From positions 1,612,001 to 1,676,000 of the forward strand of contig NC_060017.1 in the NCBI RefSeq assembly GCF_021134715.1: 64,000 nucleotides of DNA, written 5' to 3'. Made by a program: the position numbers and the translations under genes. Source of the stretch: Daphnia pulex (lineage: Eukaryota; Arthropoda; Branchiopoda; Diplostraca; Daphniidae). Below are positions 42,124 through 55,568 of this stretch, piece after piece. The notes beneath the pieces are model-generated. The model did no database searches. It had not been told where the DNA came from and was given only the letters and a program-made list of their open reading frames with translations. The number at the start of each line of letters is the position of its first letter. The first letter of the stretch is position 1.

Positions 42124-43650
42124 ATGAAGATCATCGTTCTTGCGGCTCTCTTCGCCTGCGCTCTGGGTAAGAAACTCATTTTTACTAGAAACACAACACT
42201 CCCATGACAATTGTGTGTGTGACTCTAAATAATTCATTGACGCGCCTGCGTAAAAAGCTATGCCAAAGCGCATGGTGCTGCCCCGTCTGCCCGCTTCGGT
42301 CATCCTGAGCGGCAAGTACCAGCTCATACCCGAAGACAAAATCGTCGGAGGAACAGTTGTGGCACCCAACTCGCTTCCCTTTCAGGTTTCCCTGCAACGT
42401 CGCAGTGGCACCGGCTCCTATTCCCAGTCGTGCGGTGGTTCCATCCTCGACGCCAACGTCATCATTGACGCTGCCCATTGCGTTAGAAAGTAAACGCTTA
42501 TTATTAGTAAAAGATGCGCTAAGGCAATATAAACATTCGCTAATTTTTTGCTTTTCTTTTTTCTTTTTTTAATCTATCTCTCAAAAGTGCAAATGTTGAC
42601 GTTTTGCGCGTCGTTGCTGGTGAACATAGTTTGTCCCAGGACAGTGGCCTGGAACAGAACAGAAACGTCGTTAGCTACACCATCCATGAGAATTATGATG
42701 CGTAATTTTTTATCAATTTTAATATCTTTTACCTAAGACATTAGACTTTGCTAATAGAAACACATTTCCTATCTCTTATCAAGCCAAACATTTGAGAACG
42801 ACATAGCCCTAATTTTTGTAAGTCATTCAAGACACATTTGTCCGTTGTTAAAAACGGATGGCATTTGAGATTAATTTGTGCACTTCATTTGTATCGTCTT
42901 GGCGCAGATGGACGCTCCTTTGGACCTGAGCGTTGCCTCCGCTCAACCCGTTAACTTGCCACCTCCCACTTCCGAATTGGACCCTCCTGCAGGAACCGTT
43001 GTCACCGTTTCCGGATGGGGAACCACTAGCGTAAGAAATAACATTGTCGGTTCATTCGATAAATTTACTGATGCTTATGTGTTTTCGTTCTTCTTGTTGG
43101 TGACTGCAGTCCGGCGGCAGCATTTCTGACCTGCTCCGTAGTGTGGACGTTCCAGTCGTGTCCGACGCTGATTGTGATGCTGCTTATGGTGGCACCGCCC
43201 AAAGGCCAGCAGTTTTGCCTTCGATGCTCTGTGCTGGTGACATTTCTGACGGTAATCTGATTGATATTTTCACTTATGGACCTAATAAGATATTTCAACG
43301 ACTTAACTTGTGTCATTCTATCGATATTTTAGGTGGAATCGACTCTTGCCAAGGTGACTCTGGCGGCCCGCTCTTCACTGGCTCTGGCTCAACTGCCGTC
43401 CAACACGGAATCGTGTCTTGGGGCCAGGGATGCGCTCTTGCTGGCTACCCTGGTATGTTAATTTTCATCTAGCAAAAACTAATTTATGTCTTTATTTGCA
43501 ACATGAGACACAAGCCATGCATGTCAGGTCAATTGGATTGTATAGTACTTCAGCATGTTTAAAAACTATTTTGTGTTTTTCTCCCTACGTGCAGGTGTCT
43601 ACACTCAGGTGTCTTTCTTCTTGGACTGGATTTCCGCAAACAGAGTTTAA
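42124..43650 (+). CDS. Trypsin-like serine protease T6, 287 aa
   Basis: Eight exons: 42124-42166, 42258-42489, 42588-42701, 42784-42817, 42908-43030, 43110-43251, 43333-43452, 43595-43650. Signal peptide [15 protein letters not shown]; propeptide ends EDK before IVGG; triad in DAAHC, ENDIALI and GDSGG; Asp189 in GGIDSCQ; six Cys kept. The short fourth exon is one codon shorter than in T5. Exons 2-8 and several introns are very close to those of T8, so these two shared a recent duplication or conversion. Polyadenylation signal at 43751-43756. Likely secreted digestive trypsin. Confidence 0.93.
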
Positions 43651-44816
43651 ACCCAATGAATTCAATACGAAAATTTCCCAAAAAATCCTTCCTCTTAAAG
43701 CATTGAAATTTTTTCGAGCCCACAACAGTAACTTGTAACTAACAACGAGAAATAAAACGCATTTGGGCTAAAAAACAGTTAGTATTGTTAATTTAACGAT
43801 CCCTGGGTGTCTTAATGTTTTGTTTTGTTTGTTTGTTTTTGGTTTGTTTCATGAATTTACAAAATAATATGGGTTTTATTAAATAACGACAAGCGGTTGT
43901 ATATACTCTAAAGGGTGAGGCGAACATGAATATTTTTGTTTTGTTTTGTTTTTTACTTTATTACAAACGAATATTATCTAGACTGATTTCTTATGTTGCC
44001 CTATTGAAAATCCCAACGTAGAAATAAATCAAAATCATGTATACTGTGCTGATGTCTTAACTTAGGTCGAATTGTATAGTCATGTATAGCTGCATCTTGA
44101 CGCACTTATTGTTTGCAGTATAAGTTAGGAAATAGCAAAGATTTTTTTCCTAGACGCTTTTTTGTACTAAATAACAGTGACAGATTTATCAAAGCAAGTA
44201 CGAGTTAAGTACAGCAATTGGTGCTGGAAACTAAAGACCTTTCGATCAAAACAAACAGAAAGTCTGTACCACGATAAGCAGTATCTATTATGGCTCGTCA
44301 ATCATTGTAGGTGACTATACGGATCTTACGTCTGACACGCACACACAAAAATCGATGAAGGAGCTACACGTCATTCTCAAGGCCGTGACGAAATTCTACC
44401 TCAAATGCTCCACATTCAATTTAAGACTTGTAAATATTTCTCTACCTGAGAATCACAAAACAATTACTCTTTTTATTTAATCAGTTACTAAATACCAATA
44501 TGAATTAAGTTAATACGAAATAAGGAGTACCATTGGTCCATTGGTTATTCAGTAAATGACATTATCCGTTCTTGACAAAAATAAATGACCTTCATTACAT
44601 TGTTCTCAATAAAAAAGTTTGGTTTCATTGGTATAATTACACCCTTTAAAAGTTTTAAAAGTTTCTTTAACTTTATGCTATAGAAACAAACTCATGGAAA
44701 AGCGATGAGCACTAATAGAAATTTTACCTGTTGACGAGTCAATTATAAATCACTCAATCGATCTCAATGATCTTAAACTGGAATTAAAAAGTAGGACAAC
44801 GATGACACAGATTTTA
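43651..44816. other. Intergenic, T6 to trypsin relic
   Basis: AT-rich; no gene recognised. Confidence 0.5.
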
Positions 44817-45165
44817 ATTAAACAATTTTGTTGCGAATAACTAAATACTTAAAGTGCTGTCTTATTTTATTTCCTTTATTAAATAGGCCATTGACTTTGG
44901 AAAACGACATCTCCCTGATTTTCGTAAGTTTTTTTTTTATTTTGCGTAATGCTATAATTGAGGTCGCAGTGTCGACCATTTTGCTATGATTTATAAGAAA
45001 AGTGTTTACTAATTTCGTGTTATCTTGTGCAGTTTGACGCTCCATTAGACTTGAGCGTTCCTTCTGCCCAGCCCGTCGTCTTGCCTCCTTCTAAGTTCTA
45101 ACACCGAACTGGTAATTCCCACAGGAGCCATCGTTACCGTTTCCGGATGGGAAATCACTAGCGTA
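44817..45165 (+). pseudogene. Trypsin relic P1 (two exons only)
   Basis: 44817-44884 matches T5 intron sequence before its short fourth exon. It is followed by exon 4 (PLTLENDISLIF, ending at about 44922) and exon 5 at about 45032-45162. The latter begins [16 protein letters not shown], then has an inserted stretch with a stop before GAIVTVSGWEITS. SGWG has become SGWE. No signal peptide, His or Ser exon is left. A decayed T5-like copy. Confidence 0.85.
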
Positions 45166-45423
45166 AGATTGTGTTTCCTTTAACTGAAAGTCTAATTACA
45201 TCCTCGTATTAATTTTTCGGACGCTTATTTAAACTGGGCTCATTCCGGAATAAACGCCTGGAAAATGACAAATAAAAATCGGATAAATATAAACAAGATT
45301 GAATATTAAACCCATGATTAAACGTAGATTTATTAGTTGATTAAGCTGTAAAAAATGCAGATGAAAGTGTTTACGTCCGTGGCATTAAAAAAAAATTACC
45401 TAATTATTTTCAAAAAGAGGTTT

Positions 45424-46262
45424 TCAGCTTATACCGTATTTACCCGGGTAGCTGAACGCTCTACATCCAATACCCCGGGGTATTGGATTACAAGAAATGA
45501 TCCCGTGAATTACAGCCTCAGCTCCAGTTCCAGTGAAGAGTGGACCACCTAAGTCACGGTTGCATGCGTCAGCGTTAACTAATTGCTGATTCAGAAAAGT
45601 TAAAATATATTGACAAGATGTGTAGCCTGCAACGTAATAAAATTCTGATTTCAAAAGTTCTCAAAGCAAACCAGAACTCATTGGACTACGGTAGTTACTA
45701 TTTATAAGAGATAAAAAACAAAATTCTACGTATCATTTCCAGAACAAATCAGGTCTGGGAATACAAAAGTGCTGTTCTCATTGTCTCCATAAGCAAGGTT
45801 GCAAACGTCTTCAGCGACGATTGGTACGGTTGCGCTGATAAGTACATCCGAACCGGTTCCATTTACTTCCTGCATACAACACAATAGAAAATATTTAGTG
45901 CCGATGCAGCGTTCACGTTCACGGAAGTATAGGTTGTCATGTATTATACTGTTATGTATTTATAATGTGCTTACGACTGTGTCTCCCCAACCAGCAATAG
46001 TTAGTCCGGCTGGTGGATTCAATTCCGAAAGTGGTGGTGGGAGAACGACAGGCGCCACTTTGGATGTGTAGACCAAAGGAGTGGATAGCTGCATTCATAT
46101 ATCCATTGCGTTATGAAATAAAGAAATTGCAATTAATTATTTTGATTACCTAAACTATACCATACAATAAAAATAAAAAAATAACCTACTTAGCGACGCA
46201 ACCAGTAGAGTTCAAGATGGTCGATTCAATGAGGATAAAACCAGTACAAAGATGCGTAAATA
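45424..46262 (-). pseudogene. Inverted trypsin relic P2, triad destroyed
   Basis: Exon-like blocks read right to left: about 46197-46262 (GFILIESTILNSTGCVAK, so the catalytic His is Gly), about 45977-46091 (LPPPLSELNPPAGLTIAGWG), about 45738-45870 (SDVLISATVPIVAEDVCNLA), and about 45430-45590 ([20 protein letters not shown], so the catalytic Ser is Leu). The first exon and most of the second are missing. The last block holds a 24-bp perfect palindrome. It lies 3' of and on the same strand as T7. It cannot encode an active protease. Confidence 0.8.
45465..45488. repeat. Perfect 24-bp palindrome centred on CCCGGG
   Basis: Left arm ATCCAATACCCC and right arm GGGGTATTGGAT are exact reverse complements with no spacer. 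It sits in the relic P2 where other copies read SWGQGCA, so it looks like a local inverted duplication. Confidence 0.85.
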
Positions 46263-46582
46263 TGACGTAAACTGAAATGGGAATTGCACAATTACATTTC
46301 AACGTCCTAACTGAGATTCTGTACATTTCCGTCGTTTGTTATTACCATGTTACCAGTTTTGCGCAGTTTTGGTCTGGATTGTTACCACGAACGGCAAATA
46401 ATAAGGAAAACTTCACCTCCATTGACGATTTTTTTGTCGCCACTATTCACAATAAAAAAAAATATATATGGAAAAATTGTTTCTTGTCCGTATTAGTAAA
46501 TACATTGAGCTACACAATTTTCAAAACTACTATAGAATTGAGCTATAAGAATTTCAATATTCTTGAAACGAATTCATCTCTT

Positions 46583-48063
46583 CTAATCGTGATGCAATAT
46601 AATAATGGCAGAAAAGAACATAACCGAACATAACACCAAAAATTGCGCGGGATTATAATAATGGTCAGAAATCATTGGTCTTTTTATCCAGTCAAGGAAG
46701 TATGACACTTGGGTGTAGACAACAGGGTAATCAGCCAAAGCCCAGCCTCCTGCTGAACCGAATGAAACAACTCCGTGCTGGACAGCATCAGCTCCGATAC
46801 CAGTGAAAAGTGGGCCCCCAGAGTCATCTTGGCAAGAATCGACACCACCTAATATGGAAAACAACGAAAAATGTCCGTTTTATAGGCCTACTGTTTTTTG
46901 TTTGTAAAAAGTCGAAGTCTAAATGAGTGTTAACTGACAGGACCGCCAGCGCACAACACGGAAGGGAAGATTGGGTTAGGGTCGAAAACTCCGACATATG
47001 TGGCATTGCAGTCGGAATCGGAAACGATGGGGACATCAACGCTCAAGAGCACGTTGGAAATGCTGCCTCCAGACTGTGCATATAATATTTAATATTAATT
47101 TCGGTCTATGCGGTATATAATGGGAGTGAATTATTACGGAGGTAGTTCCCCATCCGGAAACAGTGGTAATGGTGCCAGCGGGTGGGTCGAATTCTGAGGT
47201 CGGTGGTGGCATGTTGACTGCCTTTGCCGATGGAACGCTCAAGTCCAGAGGTGAAGCCAAATAAATTGACAATCAGAACACATCATGATGAGTACAGATC
47301 GGACCCATGTAATCAATTCAATAATGGTTACTACGTAGATAAGGGCGATGTCGTTGGACGAGGTGCTGTTTCAACCATGAAATGATTCCAAACCAAAGAA
47401 TAGATGTATCAAATAAGGTTTAAATAAATCTCATGGCTAACGAAAAATCCAGTTATACCTTTTATCGTAGTCGGGATGCATCAAGTATCCACTAACGTCA
47501 CGATTCTGTTCCAAACCACTGACGACGGACAAGCTGTGTTCGCCGGCAACTACCCGGAAAACGGTCAGATCAGTGACTCTGTAAAGGCGGGAAGGAAATT
47601 TTTGAATCTGTCGCGATTACCAAAAGAAAACTGAATCAATGGCAATTTACCCGTCGACGCAATGGGCAGCATCGAGGATGGTGTTTTCGTTGAGAATGGA
47701 GCCACCGCATGATTGCGAGAAGCCACCGAAGCTGCGACGTTGCAGCGAAATCTGGAAAGGCAAAGAGTTGGGGGCGACTTCGCTACCTCCGACGATTTTA
47801 TCCTCGGGGATGAGCTGGTATTTGCCGTTCAGGATGACCTTAGCGGGCAGACGGGGAAGCACCATGCGCTGGGGAGCGGCTTTTTAAATCAAGACATTTC
47901 ACTTGTTAATTAAAGTGTATTTGTGTATCACTTGTTAATATTTCACTAGAATTAGCTATACAGTTTGAACGACAATGGCGTGTGAAATGAGAGATTTAAG
48001 CAGAAAGAGGTTCTTACCATAAGCGCAGGCAAAGAGAGCGGCTAGAAGGATGATCTTATTCAT
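46583..48063 (-). CDS. Inverted trypsin homologue T7, probably catalytically impaired, 317 aa
   Basis: The only largely intact minus-strand member. Exons: 48018-48063, 47651-47879, 47459-47578, 47335-47365, 47138-47260, 46935-47073, 46583-46848. Signal peptide [23 protein letters not shown]; His in DAAHC; Asp in SNDIALI; Asp189 in GVDSCQ. The Ser motif reads DDSGG, replacing Gly193 of the oxyanion hole (Asp237) by Asp; the Trp of SWG is Phe and Cys220 is lost. The last intron of the family is precisely absent, and the C-terminus runs on about 30 residues, ending in a hydrophobic stretch (FLVLCSVMFFSAIIILHH) that could be a membrane anchor. The acceptor before 47260 reads AT, not AG, so splicing of that exon is doubtful. 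Either a protease homologue or a young pseudogene. Confidence 0.62.
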
Positions 48064-48124
48064 CTCGGTTGTGAATTTCTCTGAGAAACTGGACACAAGT
48101 GTCTTCCCTCATCGAAACGACTTT

Positions 48125-48157
48125 AATTTATACCGCATCAATATCCGCCTCTTATCA
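48125..48157 (-). promoter_or_regulatory. Promoter of T7: GATA and TATA on the minus strand
   Basis: TGATAAGA at 48150-48157 and TATAAATT at 48125-48132, read on the minus strand, with the same 25-bp offset as in T5 and T8. Confidence 0.7.
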
Positions 48158-48447
48158 ATTAAATGAACATTGTTGCTTATTATATGCTTAAAATATTTAA
48201 AAAGCAAACAACAAACTTTATTGCAACTAGTTAACACCAGTTGGACTTTTTTTCATACACTTTTCAATAAACAAAAATTTAACTGAGCACAATTCGGATT
48301 TAGTTGAAAGCAATTAACTGCTGTACCCGGATTCTAATATATTTGTCAATGGACTATGAAATCTGAATAAGTTAGGTAAGAAAACGACAACACTAACCAA
48401 TGATAAAAAATCATAAATGATTTTTTTCCAACGTCACCAGATTTGAT

Positions 48448-48511
48448 CGATAAGAACAGGATACTCTAAGGGTATAAAATAGAACAGAGCCGCCAATTAA
48501 GATTCATCAGT
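48448..48511 (+). promoter_or_regulatory. Promoter of trypsin T8: GATA, TATA, initiator
   Basis: CGATAAGA at 48448-48455, TATAAAAT at 48473-48480, TCAGT at 48507-48511. Near copy of the T5 promoter. Confidence 0.8.
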
Positions 48512-48536
48512 CCTAATACAGCTGTTTCAAGCCAAA

Positions 48537-50814
<2,278 letters not shown>

Positions 50815-50863
50815 TGATAAGAACGAGTGCGAATCAAACGTTGGGTGCGATATTATTGTCAGT
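50815..50863 (+). promoter_or_regulatory. Promoter of trypsin T9: GATA and initiator, no TATA
   Basis: TGATAAGA at 50815-50822 and TCAGT at 50859-50863. The TATA position reads without a TATA-like motif. Confidence 0.6.
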
Positions 50864-50883
50864 CCCAAGTGTTTGAAGCCAAG

Positions 50884-52269
50884 ATGAAGATTAACGTCCT
50901 TGCCGCCTTTTTCGCCTTCGCTTTGGGTAAATAAAAACAGAAAGTCGAATTGAATCATAAATTTGCGCTGTTTTCAATTTTTCAATTTGCTTCTTTTGTT
51001 ATTATCTTAAACCGATTTAAATACTGTAATAGCCATGCCGAAGCGCATGGTATTGCCACGTCTTCCGGCTTCGGTCATGATGAGCGGCAAGTACCAGCTC
51101 ATCCCTGAAGACAAAATCGTCGGTGGAGCAGTTGTGGAACCCAACTCTCTTCCCTTCCAGGTTTCCCTGCAACGTCTAAGCAGCACTACTGGCCAGTATT
51201 CGCAGTCTTGCGGTGGTTCCATCCTCGACGACAGCACCATCCTCAATGCTGCCCACTGTGTCCGAGGGTAATTTGCTTTTTTTATTGTGAATTGTTTGCT
51301 ATTCATTGGGAAAAGTATGTTGACGTTCATTTTATATCTAGAGTTGACCCTGCTTCAATGCTCATTGTTGCCGGCGAGCACAGCTTATCCCAGGAAAGTG
51401 GCCTCGAACAGAAACGCTTTGTGATCAATACAACAGTTCACGAAAGATACGATTTCTTAACTTACGAGAACGACATCTCCCTTATCTTCGTAACACAACT
51501 CCGCATAAATGTATTAATTTTTTTCAATCAAATCCGCAAATATTTGTGTTATAGTTGGAGTCCCCTTTAGATCTGAGCGTCCCTTCTGCTCGGCCTATTT
51601 TGTTACCTCCGCCCACAGAAGAGTTTGACCCTCCGTCTGGACTCTTGCTCACCGTTTCAGGATGGGGTACCACTAGCGTGAGATTCTTACACTTACTAAT
51701 GTATTTTGCAGTATTCTAGTTACCGTATATAGTTACACCCGGTTACACCTCTATTTTTACAATTGTGATGCACAGCTTGGCGGAGTCATTTCCGACCAAC
51801 TGCGCAGTGTCGACATCCCAGTTGTAGACGATGCCGCTTGCAATTATGCCTATGGCGGCTCTACACAAAATCCAGACGTCTTTCCTTCCATGATCTGCGC
51901 TGGCGACATGTCGGCCGGTGATTATTTTCACACCAACAATTATTGCCTGTAAATTAAAAAAAATTGACAAACAACTCAATTGATCGTTCAAACATTTCAG
52001 GTGGGATTGATTCTTGCCAAGGTGATTCTGGCGGACCTCTCTTCCTACTCCCTCTGGATGGCAATGTTACTGAAGCACGGCAGATTGGTGTCGTCTCGTG
52101 GGGAAGAGGCTGCGCTATTTCTGCCTTTCCTGGTAAGTTTTCACATCTACGTACGTATAGGCTTTATGTCAAACGTTACATGTGATATCACCCAATTCTA
52201 TGTTTGCATATAGGTGTGTACACTCAGGTGTCCTACTTTTTGGACTGGATAGCCGCCAACAGAGTTTGA
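50884..52269 (+). CDS. Trypsin-like serine protease T9, 292 aa
   Basis: Seven exons: 50884-50926, 51033-51267, 51342-51489, 51555-51677, 51776-51917, 52001-52132, 52214-52269. Signal peptide MKINVLAAFFAFALA; EDK-IVGG; NAAHC, ENDISLI, GDSGG; Asp189 in GGIDSCQ; six Cys. After GGPLF it has four residues more than T1-T8 (LLPLDGNVTEARQIGVV), a surface loop near the active site that T10 shares. The seven-exon layout, without the extra intron of T5-T8, sets T9 and T10 apart as a subgroup. The loop could alter extended substrate binding. Polyadenylation signal at 52325-52330. Confidence 0.92.
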
Positions 52270-52995
52270 ACTCTGCTTGCCGACCTACAAGACGACCAAT
52301 CATCTTTATTAAAAACCAAATATTAATAAAACCTATATGCGTAATAACGTCGTATTTGTAATTTTTAGTAATCGAATTAAAAGGCAAAATACACAAATAC
52401 AATCAAGCAGGCTTGCAAAACTGATTGATTGATGCGTTACCAGCTTGTGCTCTGTCTAGCTGACATTTAGGCTATATACTATTGGTGATAATAATACTAC
52501 ATAGAAGAGTTTTCAAGACATCATCCAGATCACATTAGACACACAAAAACTTATAATATTATTATCCGGGCTACCCGGCTGCATGACCATATAAGGTATC
52601 GTGAAAATCAAGCAAACGAAAATATAAACAAACGACGAGATCTATGTTTGTGCAAGATAGCGATAGCGCTCAATGATAGTCTCGCGCTACACGAAAACAA
52701 ATGAGAACAGCAACAATCACACATAACTGCTATTAAATAAAACTGGGAGAAATAAAGTTAAGACATACATTTTTTTAAATTATTATTATTTGACCGCTGC
52801 GGCTTTGCCAGATCTCTGGACATCCTAGATCAAAACAATAATAAATAATGCATTATTTTTTAGCAGCGTATATGCATGCTATTAATAAGGCATACAATTT
52901 AATCGGACTGTAGGGTCGCGTTATGGCTGAACAACCAATCAAATTCGAGTGTTTTTTCAAGTTTCACTCCCATCAAGCCTCTCAAGGTTCTGGCC
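52270..52995. other. Intergenic, T9 to T10
   Basis: AT-rich; no gene recognised. Confidence 0.5.
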
Positions 52996-53027
52996 GATAA
53001 CAATCAATGATTAATGATAGGTGATAA
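52996..53027 (+). promoter_or_regulatory. GATA-site cluster upstream of T10
   Basis: GATAAC at about 52996, TGATAG at about 53014 and TGATAA at 53022-53027, 72-103 bp before the start codon. No clear TATA or TCAGT. Confidence 0.5.
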
Positions 53028-53098
53028 ACGAAACTGGCCTTGTAAATGATAGGACTTTATTGTGATCGCTTCGTCCTCTCGAGAAACACAGTGTCGAA

Positions 53099-54516
<1,418 letters not shown>

Positions 54517-55149
54517 GAATCCAGGAGAGTGAAACCAGAAAAAAAGCATGTTACGTCAATCAGCTTTTTTTTTTATTTTTGAATCCAAAAGTTTAATGCT
54601 GTTTCTTTTCAGTTTTTAAATGTCATATTCTGGTGCTCTGTATCCTCTCTGACAATATAAAACCAGTCTACTAAGGGGTCGTTGTCATTGTCATTTTTTA
54701 TGTATCAAGTAGCCTAGATGAAATCGTTGATGGAATCAAGGAGTATTTTGGAAATTGGTTATATCTACACGAATTGAAAAATCTATAAATCCTACTGTAG
54801 GCCTACAACACGAGAGATAGATTTACGCTTTTAATGTTTTCTGTCAGATTTCCCAAGCAAGCTACAATGAATAAGTATATAAGTAAGCATGTATCTATTA
54901 AGGGAAGTCACACTCACATTCAGACATATTTACAACACGTTTAGCCTGTTTAAGAGCAATTGTGTCTTGCACGCATAAAACCTATATATACGTAATTATT
55001 TTGTTTGTCCTAAAAAGGGGGCTTTGCGCTGGTTTAATAATTCATCTCGTGCAGCTATTAATTTTATAACTATTATGTACTCGTCGTCGCTTAGCTACGT
55101 ATATTGCGTTGCATAACTCTGTTCTAATTTTGTAATGAGGGTGTCTCTT
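54517..55149. other. Intergenic, T10 to T11
   Basis: AT-rich; nothing recognised apart from a possible AATATAA polyadenylation variant near 54652. Confidence 0.45.
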
Positions 55150-55254
55150 ATTGACAAGAACATGTGAAATTTGGATGAAGTATAAAAGAAAGTGAATTTG
55201 GCAAGGAAAAACACTTCGTCTCGTCTCGTCAAGAGGTTCGCACCTAATTCCAAA

Positions 55255-55568
55255 ATGAACAAAATTGTCATTCTAGCCTTATTATATTTCGCTTGCATCC
55301 ACGGTAAGAACACCAATTAATCCAAAAGTTTTAAATTTTTATGTATTGTGTTCTAATAAGAATATGTTTAAAATTTTAACAGCCGCTCCTCAGCGTATGG
55401 TGCTGCCCCGTCTGCCCGCTTCGGTCATCCTGAGTGGCAAATATCAGCTGATCCCGGAGGATAAGATTGTCGGTGGTAAGGAAGTCGTCCCCAACTCGCT
55501 ACCCTTTCAGATTTCGTTGCAGCGTAAAAGTTCCAGCGGCATTTTTTCTCAATCATGCGGCGGTTCTA
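55255..55568 (+). pseudogene. Truncated trypsin stub T11, right edge of the array
   Basis: First exon 55255-55303 (signal peptide MNKIVILALLYFACIHA) and exon 2 from 55383 ([27 protein letters not shown], to FSQSCGGSI at about 55565). The sequence then becomes unrelated (VAAAAIFLFKD) before the catalytic His. A TATA box TATAAAAG remains at about 55181; the upstream site reads TGACAAGA, one base from the usual TGATAAGA. The rest of the gene is not found downstream. Confidence 0.88.

Noticed and set aside
46277-46633. 118-codon plus-strand frame between relic P2 and T7
   Set aside because: Runs antisense into the T7 3' end, has biased AT-rich composition and no family resemblance.
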